Assembly: GCA_037447655.1 (NCBI GenBank)
Contig: JBBHKE010002352.1
Span: forward strand, 1-51,574
Source: Zygnema cylindricum
Lineage: Eukaryota > Streptophyta > Zygnematophyceae > Zygnematales > Zygnemataceae
Length of the DNA stretch: 51,574 nt
Direction of reading: 5' to 3'
The position numbers and the translations under genes were made by a program. Of this stretch, positions 21,301 to 32,231 are shown piece by piece (the first letter of the stretch is position 1; every line of letters starts with the position of its first letter). Under the pieces are notes generated by a model that was given only the letters and a program-made list of their open reading frames with translations, searched no databases and was not told the DNA's origin.

Positions 21301-24100
21301 TGTGCGAGTGCCCGTAACTTTCATAGCATAGTCTTCATTCAAAATGGTTTGCTACTGACTAGAGAAGATTATTGCACAAGGGAAAAACGCATGTGTCAAA
21401 TCTGCACCAAAGCAGAACTAAAACCTTAAAGGTCTAACCGCCTTCCTGAAAGCCTATTTCTTTGACACATGTCTTCAAGTTGAAGCATGTTGGAGCACAA
21501 ACTATCGTCTTGCGGTTACCATTTGACATATCGAGTTGAGACACAAATTCTGACAAAGACTGACAACTCATCTACCGAGATACTATAGCATACGGTACCT
21601 AATTGTACCTTCTTAAAATAACTAATAAATTAAACAAAGTTCTGCTGATACATTTAGGATGTGTTACAACCTCCTAACTTTCAAGATCAAATGTTTTCAG
21701 CTTTAAAGCCCATTACAAAAACTGGTTAACTATGAACGTTTCTCACCCAATTTTTTGGCCATACACAGATGAATAAGTTTCTTCCCTGCAAGCTTAGGCA
21801 ATCATTTCTCACCCAGTCTTTTGGACAAAACACGTGCAATGCTCGTTTTCAAATACGAGTTATGGTTTAGTACACTATCCCACATACTACATTCTCTCTT
21901 AGTCATGTGTAGTGGTTTTGTCAAGACTATAGCCGGAACTCAAAATTACGATTTACTCATCCACCCATGACTTCAAATAACTGCAATTATCATTGCCCAG
22001 GTCCTCTACTTTCCCCAATGATTCAAAGTTTTCCTTGTTCCTTTTAATAATAGATTCGCCATTTGCCTCTATCAGGCAACTTCTACTGGCCAATAAGTGC
22101 TCAAACATATGTCAAAAGGTTAACTTACGTTGGATGAGGCCCACTTGAAGACCAAGAAAACGATGCACTTGGCCCACCCACTCGCAATCTCTCCGAGCCA
22201 AATAATCGTTTACAGTAACTACGTGCACTCCTTTCCCTGTCAGAGCGTTTAAATAAGCGGGCAATACAGCCACCAGAGTTTTTCCCTCCCCAGTTCGCAT
22301 CTCTGCAATCTCGCCCTTATGGAGTACCATACCCCCTGTCCAAAAAAGGTAAAAAATGACAAACTGTTACAAATCACCACAAACAAAGATTGTCATTAGC
22401 CAACCTTTATGCCTCCAGTTCTTCTCATGCTAACAATATATTCCTTAATACTGCTGTAATAATGATGAAATCAGCTACCGTTTTGAAATTCTTGAAGAGA
22501 GCATAACAGCAAAAAAAAATGGAAATCTCCCTCTTACATGTGTCCTACAGCCAATTGAAAGCAGATAGGGTTCCTAAAAGGCTTACACGTAAGAAAGCTT
22601 CTGTATCACCCAACTGTATTTTTTTTACACTTTTTGAGATTTCAATAAAATCGTCCCTTACAGGATACTTACACATACACTTTTACTCGTGTTACACAGA
22701 CCATTTATAGCAGTAATCGTAAGGAAAAATGTACAGCTCGAACAGTTTTCAGTACAATTGCTGTGATTACTGACATTACCGCCAGTAATCACATTGTGTG
22801 ATTACCCTCTCAGCCCCCAGTTCAGGAAATATCTTGACACAAAGTCACGAAACACTTCAAACATGGCAGCGATGACTCAATACTATGTTGAAAATAATTG
22901 TCAAACAAGGCAATTAGCAATCCAAACAGGGCAATTACACCAAAGTTTGCTGAGAAAGCGCTAGTCTTGCCATCTATTTCCAACATTGCCCAACAAATTT
23001 CCATTGTAATGAATCAGCCAGGGTGATTCTCCACTCTGTCTCACCTATCAACTGTACATCAAATGGTCGTAGTCCAAGAACTCGCTTGGAAGCTTCCCGC
23101 ACAACAGCAAAAGCTTCCTACAAATCCAAAATCCCTGAGTAAATCACATTTAGCCAAAAGCATGAACCTTAAAAAAAAAAAAAACTCTAAATTCTCCAAA
23201 GAGTAACATTGTCTTTCCCAGTAAAAACATTGTCTTCAAATAATCCATGCTATAAGATTTCAACATGTCCAGCCATTTCAATATTTCGCGCAAATTTGAC
23301 AGCAACCAATGCAACTAACGATGATGGACCGTAGCCTAAAGAAAAAACATACATCATATGCTGTGTCAATAACATCTACTGAATCTCTAAAAGCACCTTT
23401 AATAAACAAAACAAGAGCCACTTCCACCAAGTCCCAAACCTTTCAGAAGAACACGATTTTAAGGGTTTCCTTGGTAAATAGAAAAAAAGAGCACAAACTT
23501 TTCAAATTGCAAGCCTATGTCACATTCCTTTCTAACAAAGAAGTAACCAAAAGAGAGCATAAGATGTACGAAGGTTGCTGAGAGCCTTACTGGCAAGACA
23601 CTGTCCAGGGACTCTCCCTGTGCCACACGATCTTTTAGGTCAACTGTTCGTCCTTTCAATTCCTCGTCACTTAACTGACTTATAGATGGTTCAAGAGCAT
23701 TTATTTGAGTAACTCTATCTGCATATGTCTGCCGTGTTTTCTCAGCCGGAGACCCTCCTCCAAAGAGTCCTCCTAACATCCCTCCAAGAGCTCCAGTAGT
23801 AGGTCTTGCCCTTGCTGTACGGACAACATTTGGAGAAGCTGGGGGAATACTCCTCTCCCATCCTACTCCAGTTCCTAAGAAAGAGTTACCAGTTTCAGAG
23901 ACAGAAGGCGTCCTATGAAGACCGGCATACTGTAGTGGAGTCGGAGACGATGAGATTATCGCATTTGCATGTGCAACAGGGAGAGCAGGACACGCCATGG
24001 CTAATCTTTGGCTCTGTAAAGAATTGGAAGATTCTCTTTGGACACCGGGATGTCCTCCTACTTCACAGGAAACTGCCGCTAGGGCGAAACCTGGCGCCAT
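12338..24100 (-). CDS. SECA1: Chloroplast preprotein translocase ATPase SecA (SECA1), complete, 20 exons
   Basis: SecA drives proteins from the stroma through the thylakoid SecYE channel by ATP hydrolysis. Exons (minus strand): 24100-23591, 23117-23045, 22335-22129, 20857-20754, 20449-20270, 19813-19595, 18877-18764, 18343-18230, 17893-17726, 17244-17069, 16890-16788, 16438-16292, 15945-15850, 15459-15391, 15159-15058, 14866-14615, 14204-14137, 13854-13737, 13198-12959, 12484-12338. The sum is 3207 nt (1068 aa), near the usual plant SECA1 length; all phases close and all introns read GT-AG. The first 85 or so residues are Ser/Ala/Pro/Arg-rich (transit peptide). Walker A MRTGEGKT is at about 207-214, Walker B DEVD at 314-317, [14 protein letters not shown] at 592-605, and [14 protein letters not shown] from about 762. 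The C-terminus lacks the Cys/His zinc site of bacterial SecA, as is usual for plastid SecA. The donor after exon 18 (GTTGGT) is weak. Confidence 0.95.
12499..12684. repeat. Tandem triplication of a MITE end inside SECA1 intron 19
   Basis: Three consecutive units of about 61-62 bp start at about 12500, 12561 and 12623. Each has AAGTTTC, then AAGTTAGGACC (or a variant), then TTAC(A/G)CCGTGAA-type sequence and ATTAGAGTT. The second half of each unit is the left terminus of the TA-flanked MITE family. Only the third copy continues into a whole element (12652-12880). The repeat starts about 15 bp from the last SECA1 acceptor. Confidence 0.8.
12652..12880. mobile_element. TA-flanked MITE in SECA1 intron 19
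   Basis: The left end TTACGCCGTGAATCATTATTA and the inverted right end TACTTCACTGTGATTATTA are diverged copies of the family terminus. The interior shares ACACCAATTC and ATCAATAACACTAAT words with other copies. Length about 229 bp. It ends about 80 bp from exon 19 (12959). Confidence 0.6.
13183..13346. repeat. 82-bp tandem duplication of the SECA1 exon 19 acceptor region
   Basis: Two adjacent 82-bp units, 13183-13264 and 13265-13346, align along their whole length with roughly 20 differences. The unit nearer the exon holds the working acceptor (TTTTACAG, then AAAGAAACAGAAGAGG). In the more distal unit the same place reads ATACGG followed by AAAGAAACAGACGAGG, so the acceptor AG is gone. The copied piece therefore includes the first 16 coding bases of exon 19 plus upstream intron. 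Confidence 0.9.
17507..17711. mobile_element. Degenerate TA-flanked MITE in SECA1 intron 9
   Basis: The right end (inverse TACATCGTGAATCACTATCA) fits the family terminus. The left end (TGCACGGTAAATCGTACTTA) is more diverged. The interior contains inverted AAATTTGTGTTCGCAAATTTG words. It ends 15 bp from exon 9 of SECA1 (17726). Confidence 0.5.
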
Positions 24101-24770
24101 AGCCAGAGACGCTTAGAAGTGCGCTGAAAGCACTTAGAAATCAAAACTTTGATGGAATATTCATCCAGCACTAAGTGGAATGTAGTAGCACAATAGTATA
24201 CTCTGTTCAGAAAACCCTGAGGTGCAACATAGAATGCTTCAGTACAGTCCTATAGTACGGCAATAAATTGAACAGTACAGTACTAGCATGTACTATGCAG
24301 TACAGTACTGAATGTACTGTACTGTACTATACGTATCACACTGTGTCACAAGGGCGCTGATGGGAGGTCGCAATTTTGGATCGAGGTTAAGATCCGCAGC
24401 GGCGGGCCGCTATGATTGGCACAATGAGATTCGGGTCGGGTGCCACGGCGACAGGAGCAGATCAGGATGCGCCTACGTGGACATGGCTGGGGCTGGCGAG
24501 CGAATGGCGTGTAAGTGCCGGATTGCAAGCTGCTCCATGGCCTGCCGACGCGTTGCAACGACTTCAACCATAGAGGCAAACGTTCTAGAAGGAAACCAAT
24601 AGCAAGCCGTACTGGCACAATTCAGGTTCCTCGCATGCTTCTTGATTTCTCGGAAACCCATCGTGACCGGATTCTCCGTACGACAAAAGATGTTTGCAAC
24701 TTTCTCATGGATTCTCTGTCAAAAATGATGCGTGCAACTTAATCAAAAACAGGATGACCTTCCACGGTAC
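24101..24770. other. SECA1 upstream region with GTAC-rich inverted repeat
   Basis: This region should hold the SECA1 leader and promoter. Between 24240 and 24335 the word GTAC or AGTAC occurs many times. An inverted pair, 24290-24308 and 24314-24332, has an 11-bp perfect inner stem, GTACTGTACTG in the right arm, around a 5-base loop (TGAAT). It lies about 190-230 bp upstream of the SECA1 ATG. No clear TATA box was seen. The ORFs on both strands here lack splice or family support. Confidence 0.5.
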
Positions 24771-27530
24771 ACCGTAAATCGTTACTAGAACTGGAAACAA
24801 TACCAGTGTGGGGTTTAAACCAGTGTCATTGTTTCTAATTCACTTCGGAATGACGTAGATGCTTTTGAACCGTTTAATGCATAAGCGTTAACAAAAAGCA
24901 ATCAGAATTATCAAACTATTCTAGGTTCAAGGGGCACCATAAGGGCACCTATGTAGTGTTATTATCGCTATTAGCTATTCATGTTTAACTTTAGTTTACT
25001 TCTATCCCTATTACCACTACGTATTGTTTGTTAACGACACTTTGCTCAGGGTACAAGAGTAAATATCGACCGCTCGTTTTTTTTTGTTTGAGTATCAATG
25101 AGGCAATCTACCCATTTAACCATTAGATGACTACAGTAGCATCCTCATAAAGGAAGATAGTCAATTGCATGTTTGCACAAATGCTCCACTTCAATAAGAA
25201 AGGTGAATGTCACTATGGATGGTCAATGACTCTTCCAAAAAAAAAAAAACCCATGTGAATTTTTAAAGGGCGAATGCGCATGCACTAATGTTTATGTGTT
25301 AGAGAACACCTTTTGTGCTTTATTTGCCTGCCCATCTCTTACCTTCGTGGTTTGCCACGTATTTTTATCTCATTTGGGTTGTTATGAGCTTTATTAAATT
25401 TGATGGAAAGGTTTCGGGTTTTAAAAACACTACCGATTTGTACATTCAAATTGGGTGCTTTACGAGAGGCTCCTGCGACTTTTCAACAATTAACACTATC
25501 TACATAATTAAGCGTAGTACCTCATATAGTAACAGACGTGTGCGAGAGCTACAATGGTTTACTCGCACGATTTTAAGATTTAGTAAAATGGAAAACTTAT
25601 TTGAGTGTTGGGGGATGAAGTATCTAAATGAATTTAGTCATCGCCTATGCGGTTGGTGATGGCGTGTAAGGTCAAAGAATTAAAAGAACATGAGAGAATT
25701 AGCCACATCACCAAACACGAACAGCACAGCATATACGCGCAAAAAAAAGGGAAAAGGAGCATGATCTCGAGTAATGGGCAAGAAAAGGGTAACAAATAGG
25801 CATATTTGTTGTTATCACATAAGTTCTCAATCCACCTAAGGAATGTTAACAGCCTTAACATGTTCCACGTGCCCAAATGGCAACCCCACAAGGATGTAAA
25901 AATATAAACTAAGGGGGGAACAAGAGGAAAATATGTCAAATTGTCTTATTAGTATGCCGTATACCAAAGTGAGAACCATCATCCACCTTGACTGACTTAT
26001 CAAAAATTATGTGGAACGCGCGAAAACTGCTTACGCTCACCATTATTTGTGCCCCGTGTGAGTCCTGAAAGGCGGAAGATGCAAAAAAAACCGGTTACTC
26101 ACCATAATGGATTTGATATGTCAATGTGGTTGTGACAATGCATGTGACCGATTTAGCAAAGAGGATGAAGAGGAAAATGATAGATTGAAATAGTTATTAC
26201 TTGAGGATAAGATTAAAACGCCAAATGCGAGTGAAATACGAAAAGTTTGGTTCAAAAAAAAAATCTTAAACGATTTACTTTTTTTTATAGTACCCTTACT
26301 CGAAAGTTGGTGACAATTCGAGAATGACATGATAAAAAAGAAAAAAAAACCTTTGAATCTAGAGAGGCCTGTTAGAATGCAAATAGTGAACGAAAGATAA
26401 CAATCTTACTATGAGAGGCAATGATTTTAAATAATATTTGTTTTGACTGTCTATAAGCAAGATGTGGTGATAAGTCGAAAAACAAAAGGCAGAAAAACGG
26501 AATAACGAAGCCATGGCTAAAGGTTCGATAATATTATGACAAATAGTGCATCACTTGACTAACCATGGTGCGCACCGTATTTCCCTCGCACCTAATCTAA
26601 CTCCGGAAAATTGCAATGTGCCATCTTTCAAAACCATTCGTGTTAATGATAGTATTGTATCTGTGATGTAGAACTTCAGTGACGTATGAGAAGGTAGGTC
26701 GTGTATCGCTATTAGTGTTAGAGTACGGCCCCATGTGGCTAAGTTTGGGTTTTTTTTTTGTCTTTTTCCTTTCAAACTTAACGCCGTACTGCCTAAGTTT
26801 AAACCGTACGAAGAAATCGCAATTTTGTAATGTAGAATTTACGTCGTTCTCAAACTTAAAATGTACGAAAATTTGTCGTTTTGTGTTTTTTCAAGCCACT
26901 GTCACGTCACCTTCAAACTTATCATAAACCATATCAGCAATGTGTTTTAAGCAAAGTAGAAATGTGTACACAACTAGGAAAACATATTCTTAAATATGAA
27001 AAAATTTCAAAAGATTTTGACAACTGAAAAAAATACAGGGCTGTTCGTTTTTGTCCGCATGCACTTTGTACGACTTTGTTTTTGCAAGGGTCTCGACTTT
27101 CGAGGTTGCAGTGTCATTTCACGCAAAGTTTAAAAAATTGTGAAGGTGAAAAATCTGCGAAGTCATGGCGGTCAGACATGAGAGGTTTACGCAAAGGCGT
27201 GTAGTACAGCCACGGCGGCAAGGCTATACGTCTACGATGTCACGCAATGGCATGCGACTTGCCAAATCGTTTAAAAACATAAATGTCTCATTCGTACGGA
27301 TTTTGACATTTTTACGAAATTTTGTTATTTTTTATAGATTTTGAACCTTTCATAAAATGCGTATACTTTTCGTACGGACTAAATGTACGAAAAGAATGTA
27401 CGGAAATATTCAAATAAAGGGTTGAACGTACACTGTGAATCGCTATTAAAGATACTCTATTTTGGGGTTAATCACCTAATGCAAACAAAAAGTCAAAAAC
27501 TAACGCTAATTTATACACACCTAACACTAA
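24771..27530. other. Intergenic, with unpaired MITE ends
   Basis: AT-rich sequence between SECA1 and the tandem repeat at 27.5 kb. Single termini of the TA-flanked family are recognisable at about 24769 (TACACCGTAAATCGTTACTA), 26702 (TATCGCTATTAGTGTTAGAG) and 27429 (TACACTGTGAATCGCTATTA), but I could not pair them with right ends. Between 26.7 and 27.4 kb the GTACG word is frequent, as in the transposon-derived parts of the window. I see no gene. Confidence 0.45.
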
Positions 27531-28077
27531 TTTGGATTTAGTCGCGTTAGTATATATTCACATGTTTGACGCTTGAACATGTGAGAACAAGTTCTTGCGG
27601 TTCTCCCTCGCTTTTATGAATGGGATTCAAATTCGAGTGCGCTTTTTCATGGCGACGCTCTCAATTTCTTGTGTCAACGCTTTTATCTCACGCTTATTCT
27701 GTACGTCTGTATAAATAAATGAGTTGTTTTCGTACGAAGTGATTCATTTTTACATGACACTATTTAAAAATTTAAAAAAGTCGAAATTGGAGCAATTAAC
27801 GCTAATTAAACAAAACTTATAGTTTGTGTTCACATATTCGACAATTTGAACATGTGCGAACATATTTTTGTGATTTTCCTTCGTCTTTATGACTTGGAAT
27901 AAATATGAGTACGCTTTTCCACAGCGACGCACTCAATTTCCCCTGTCGACGCCGTTACTTGACACTTATTTTGTACGTTTGTACAAAATAATGAATAGTT
28001 TCAGTACGAACTCACACAATTCGTACATTCCACTTTTTAAAAGCAGTCAAAGTAAGAGTAGCTAACGCTAATTAAAA
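27531..28077. repeat. Two-copy tandem repeat, period about 272 bp
   Basis: The two units align with landmarks at a constant spacing: CACATGTTTGACGCTTGAAC at 27559 against CACATATTCGACAATTTGAAC at 27831, then CTTTATGA, GCGACGC, TCAATTTC, TTCAGTACGAA-like and AACGCTAATTAAA words in the same order. Divergence is considerable, so the duplication is not recent. No ORF. Confidence 0.75.
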
Positions 28078-28646
28078 AGTATGCGTATTAAGGTAAAACA
28101 AAAATAAGTTTGATTGAGTTGTACTAGTATTTTTTATCACATGTTTATATATTTTTAATTTTGTTATAAATTCAAAGTCGATCTACGCATTTTATAAAGT
28201 TTTGATTTTTTTTTTCATTTGCATATTGGTTATTTTTTGGGCGTTTCTTGCGTGTGTTTTATGTGCACGAGACATCTATGTTTCAAAAATTACGATATGT
28301 CTTGCGACTCTTCAAAAAGTTTCGGAAAAACTAGTATCGAGCATGGACCGTGTCCTGTTTAACAAAACGTCTTAGTACGATTGTACTATTCAAGTCATCT
28401 GTACGCAAATTTGTAGACGCGACCCAAATCAACACAACGATTAACGGTAATAATTTAAGACACGAAATCGTACTTGTTGAAAAGGACCGCTAACTTCTAA
28501 ACTGCGAACATCCTATAATCGGACGGTCACGAACGAAGGATTGACGGCTAGTAACTCTTTAGTGCATGTGGCGGCTTTATCTTAATTCATTTACAAGATC
28601 TAGCAGATGACGGTCAAGAACGATTGTTGAAGGAGTATTTTGAAAG

Positions 28647-28748
28647 TTACCCGTTTGTTGACGTTAGCAGAGAGACAAAGCTACCTGTTTGTTGACGTAG
28701 GCCGAGGGGCAACGTTACCCTTTTGTTGACGTCGGCCGAAGGCCACGC
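28647..28748. repeat. 34-bp tandem repeat, three copies
   Basis: Units start at 28647, 28681 and 28715, each with (T/C)TACC(C/T)(G/T)TTTGTTGACGT followed by a GCCGA-containing tail. Copies 2 and 3 are the most alike. The repeat ends about 190 bp before the 5' LTR of the retrotransposon. Confidence 0.8.
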
Positions 28749-28936
28749 CGTTTACGGGTGCAGACAGACAGAAAAAGGGCCTATTTATAGGTTTTCAAGC
28801 GAACGACCAAAGGTATATAATTTGTATAAAGATATGGTGCAGCAAAGACAAATTGTACACGGTGACAGTCGTCACGGGTATTGTCGAGGTATACAATCGT
28901 CACAAACTTAAGTAACAATTTCGAGTAAACACAGAG

Positions 28937-29743
28937 TGTAACAGTAATAGCGGATCGAACTTGTTTATAAAGGGGTATTTAGGTGTTATGATTATAGAGT
29001 ACTAAATTTGGTAGACGTTCGCGAAAGAATCACGCTATTTGGAGTTATATTTTAAAAGTTATAGCGATGGGTGTATTTAGGTGACAACATGGGGTCTAAA
29101 TAACAAGGTGGTATCATTGAAACGGGTTAAGGGTCAAATTAGTTCTGAAATTACGCGTGTACGTTTCATAAAGTTATAATGAAACGTTAAGTATGCACGA
29201 TGTTTCGTTTCGTACAAATTTTAGTACGAAACGTCACTTTCACTTAAGGGAATTTCGTAGGAAGTTTCGCGTGCGAAATTTGTTACGCAAGATCGTGCGA
29301 AGTCACGTTTCTTTTGGCGCGCACTTTTGCACGTAAATGTTCCGGATGATGGATAAATAGTGAAGTGTAAGAGGAGAGTAGACATCTTTTCCTTTGGAAA
29401 AGTTTGTGGAAATTCTGGCTGATCTTGGTCTTGAGCGATTAATACCAAATTGGAGAAAAGACATTTTTGCATTGAAATCTCTTACTAACTAAATAGTGTT
29501 TTAGTAGTTAAGAGATAGAATTATTAAGAGTGGAGAGTAGTGGAAAACACTTTAATAAGAAGGGTTGAGCCACGAGGGAAAGAGACCAAACTAATGTTAT
29601 GTGGACAAAAGCTTATTCTAATTTAAAGTTGATCCTTATGTGAGTGTGGTCCAATGTGGATGTGTATTTTCCAATGTGTGGAATGCGTGGTTGGGATTGT
29701 TTGTAGTAATGGGATTCTCTGAGAGGTAGGAGATCCTGTTACA
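28937..29743 (+). repeat. 5' LTR
   Basis: Starts TGTAACAGTAATAGCGGATC and ends AGATCCTGTTACA, with TG...CA ends and perfect TGTAAC/GTTACA termini. Length 807 bp. It is 161 bp shorter than the 3' LTR because a block between the CACGTAAATGTT word and GATGATGGATAAATAG is missing. GATAAATAG at about 29351 is a possible TATA element. Confidence 0.92.
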
Positions 29744-29764
29744 TATGGTATCAGAGCTTGGTTA
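29744..29764 (+). other. Primer binding site for initiator tRNA-Met
   Basis: Directly after the 5' LTR comes TATGGTATCAGAGCTTGG. TGGTATCAGAGC is complementary to the 3' end of plant initiator tRNA-Met, the usual primer of plant Ty3/gypsy and Ty1/copia elements. Confidence 0.9.
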
Positions 29765-30462
29765 AAAGCCAAAGAGAAGCTTGCTCACCCGAAAATCGAC
29801 TGCCGTGACCAGAGAGGGTGCTCTGACCCGGGTTGGTGGAACCATAATGTGACTAGTAGGGGATTGGAGGGAAACTAAGTGACCACACTGCCAACGGCCG
29901 CTGGTTAGATGTGGGGCGTGCTTAGGTTCTTAGGACTAAGGCGGGATGGGCAGTGTAACCACCGCTGAAGCTCACTCTAATTACCTGGAGGCCAAACAAA
30001 CTTGCTTTCTCTTAGCAATGATTCATGTGTAGAGGGAGGGCTTGAAGCCATGAAGGGTGAGGATAAGAGAGTAAAAGATCTTGATATAGTGAGAAGTGGA
30101 AATTTTGCTAATAGAGGAGAAGGAAAGTGGAGTACTTTACTTCTTCAAGAGCAAAGGAGTCCAGAAATGACTTAAAACTTTTCAAACCCTAAATTGTTAC
30201 CTTTGAGAGCTTTCAATTTTGCTGTTGCAAAATTTGTGGGAAAATTCTTACATTTTGTTTCAATGTTGGGAAATTCAAATTTGAATTTGCACTAACTTAC
30301 TGTCAACGTTTTTTATTATTTCTCAGATTTCAACATTTTTCAAAGGATTCCTTAAGGAGAAGAAGTCTTAGATTAGAACAATCTTAAGACTTCAAATCTA
30401 CTGCAATTTTTTTTGGGAAATTATATTTTTTCTTTCATTTTGCTTGATTTCATTGTGTGATA

Positions 30463-32231
30463 ATGACAAATTCTGCATGGAAACGTGAAATGGAGAATGG
30501 TTTGAATTTGTTAAAGAAGCGTACTGTGAAATTGATCAAAAGATTTAATAATCATGCTACCGCTGTGGATGAAACCATTTCCTAATTGAAAAGTGAATTG
30601 AAAGTTGTTAAAGAAAATGCAAATGTTTCAAATGAGAAATAAGATAAACTTATTAACTTAATTCAGACAAAGAATGATATTAATGACCAAAAGGGTGAAA
30701 GTAGTAAAAGAAATGCCAGTTTTAGGGAGGATGATCATGATAGACCTAAGAAGATAAAAGATCTGAAATTGTCTATTAGTGAGGCACCATCGTTTGATGG
30801 TAAGAAGATTGATGAGTTGGATGCTTAGATTTTTCACATGGAGTATTATTTGGAATCTAGAAATTGTGATCGTGATGATTACACTTTTTTTGCTGTTAGC
30901 TATGTGAAAGGCGATGCTCTGATGTGGTATTAAACTCAGAGAAGGTCTAAATTGATTCTTGATAATGCTAATTGGGAAACTTTTAAAACCGCGATCAAAT
31001 CGCGATTCTTGTTTGTCACTTTTAAATTCAGAATGGAAGAAAAGTGGTTGAACTGTAAGCAGACTGGATCTGTGAAGGATTACACTGTGGAATTTGACTC
31101 ATCTAGCATTTACGTCACAGGTTAGCTGTGTGAAAGGCGATGCTCAGATTTGGTATTACACTCAGAGAAGGTCTAAATTGATTCTTGATAATGCTAGTTG
31201 GGAAACTTTTAAAACCGCGATCAAATCGCGATTCTTGTCTGTCACTTTTAAATCCAGAATGGAAGAAAAGTGGTTGAACTGTAAGCAGACTGGATCTGTG
31301 AAGGATTACACTGTGGAATTTGACTCATCTAGCATTTACGTCACAGGTTAGCTGTGTGAAAGGCGATGCTCAGATTTGGTATTACACTCAGAGAAGGTCT
31401 AAATTGATTCTTGATAATGCTAGTTGGGAAACTTTTAAAACCGCGATCAAATCGCGATTTTTGTCTGTCACTTTTAAATCCAGAATGGAAGAAAAGTGGT
31501 TGAAGTGTAAGCAGACTGGATCTGTGAATGATTACACTGTGGAATTTGACTCATCTAGCATTTACGTCACAGGTTTGACTAATGAAATGACTAAGTTGCA
31601 TTTCTTAAATTATCTAAACTCTATACTAAAATCAGAATTGAAAACATAAAAAATTAAATAATTTGAAAGAATTACAAGACAAGGCATTGGAAAAAGAGGA
31701 TCAGTTGAAGTATAATCGGGAAACTAGATCACTTAGGGGTAATTTGAATGAAGTATCAGAGTGGGATGAGGGGGGATTTGTGGATGAGGGTCTGAATGCT
31801 GGTTTGGTGAATACGCAAAATATTTTCAGGGGAAATTAGAAGGGTGGACAGCGTGTTAATGCAGGAAACAAATTTAACAATAGACGGGGATACATTAAGA
31901 GCCCTAAACCAAGCATTAATGCTCAGAAGCCTAACTTTTCCATCCCTACATGCACTATTTGTCAAAAAAAGGGTCATAGAGCATTTGAGTGTGCACAACT
32001 GAAAAATATTAACTGTTATAACTGTTGAGAGGAGGGACATTTTAGTACAGACTACACAACATCTAAAAAGAAAGTCACTTGTTTCAAATGCGGAGGTCCA
32101 GATCATTACGCTAAAGACTGTACAGATAAAGGTTCTCATAAAACAGTCGATGTAAATGAAGGTCTCCAAGAGGATATTTCATTATATCTATCTGAGCAGG
32201 AAGCCAAAGAGGTGGGAAACGGAAAGGACTA
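30463..32231 (+). pseudogene. gag pseudogene with triplicated segment and CCHC knuckles
   Basis: The putative start is the ATG at 30463 (MTNSAWKREMENG). A TAA interrupts the frame about 40 codons in, and further stops follow. The capsid-like part contains a 226-bp tandem triplication (see separate entry), which shifts the frame. Nucleocapsid-type zinc knuckles (C-x2-C-x4-H-x4-C) lie at about 31950-32120: the first and third are intact and the second has a stop and a Cys-to-Tyr change. The 5' leader from 29765 to 30462 has no ORF. Confidence 0.85.
30898..31575 (+). repeat. 226-bp tandem triplication inside gag
   Basis: Three adjacent copies, 30898-31123, 31124-31349 and 31350-31575, with exact 226-bp spacing (for example GTGAAAGGCGATGCT at 30904, 31130 and 31356). 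Copies 2 and 3 differ at only a few sites; copy 1 differs at several. Because 226 is not a multiple of three, each copy shifts the frame. Only copy 3 runs on into the rest of gag. Confidence 0.95.

Noticed and set aside
12338-24100. Bacterial contamination or a recent bacterial secA
   Set aside because: The gene has 19 introns with consistent phases, a transit-peptide-like N-terminus and no bacterial zinc-binding tail, so it is a nuclear gene for plastid SecA.
25315-25659. 114-codon open frame, plus strand
   Set aside because: No domain, no splice context and AT-rich intergenic composition; probably a chance frame.
28647-28748. CRISPR-like array (34-bp units)
   Set aside because: The units are contiguous with no unique spacers and the genome is eukaryotic; it is a plain tandem repeat.
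29744-29764. Part of a tRNA gene
   Set aside because: Only the short complement to a tRNA-Met 3' end is present, directly after an LTR; it is a primer binding site.
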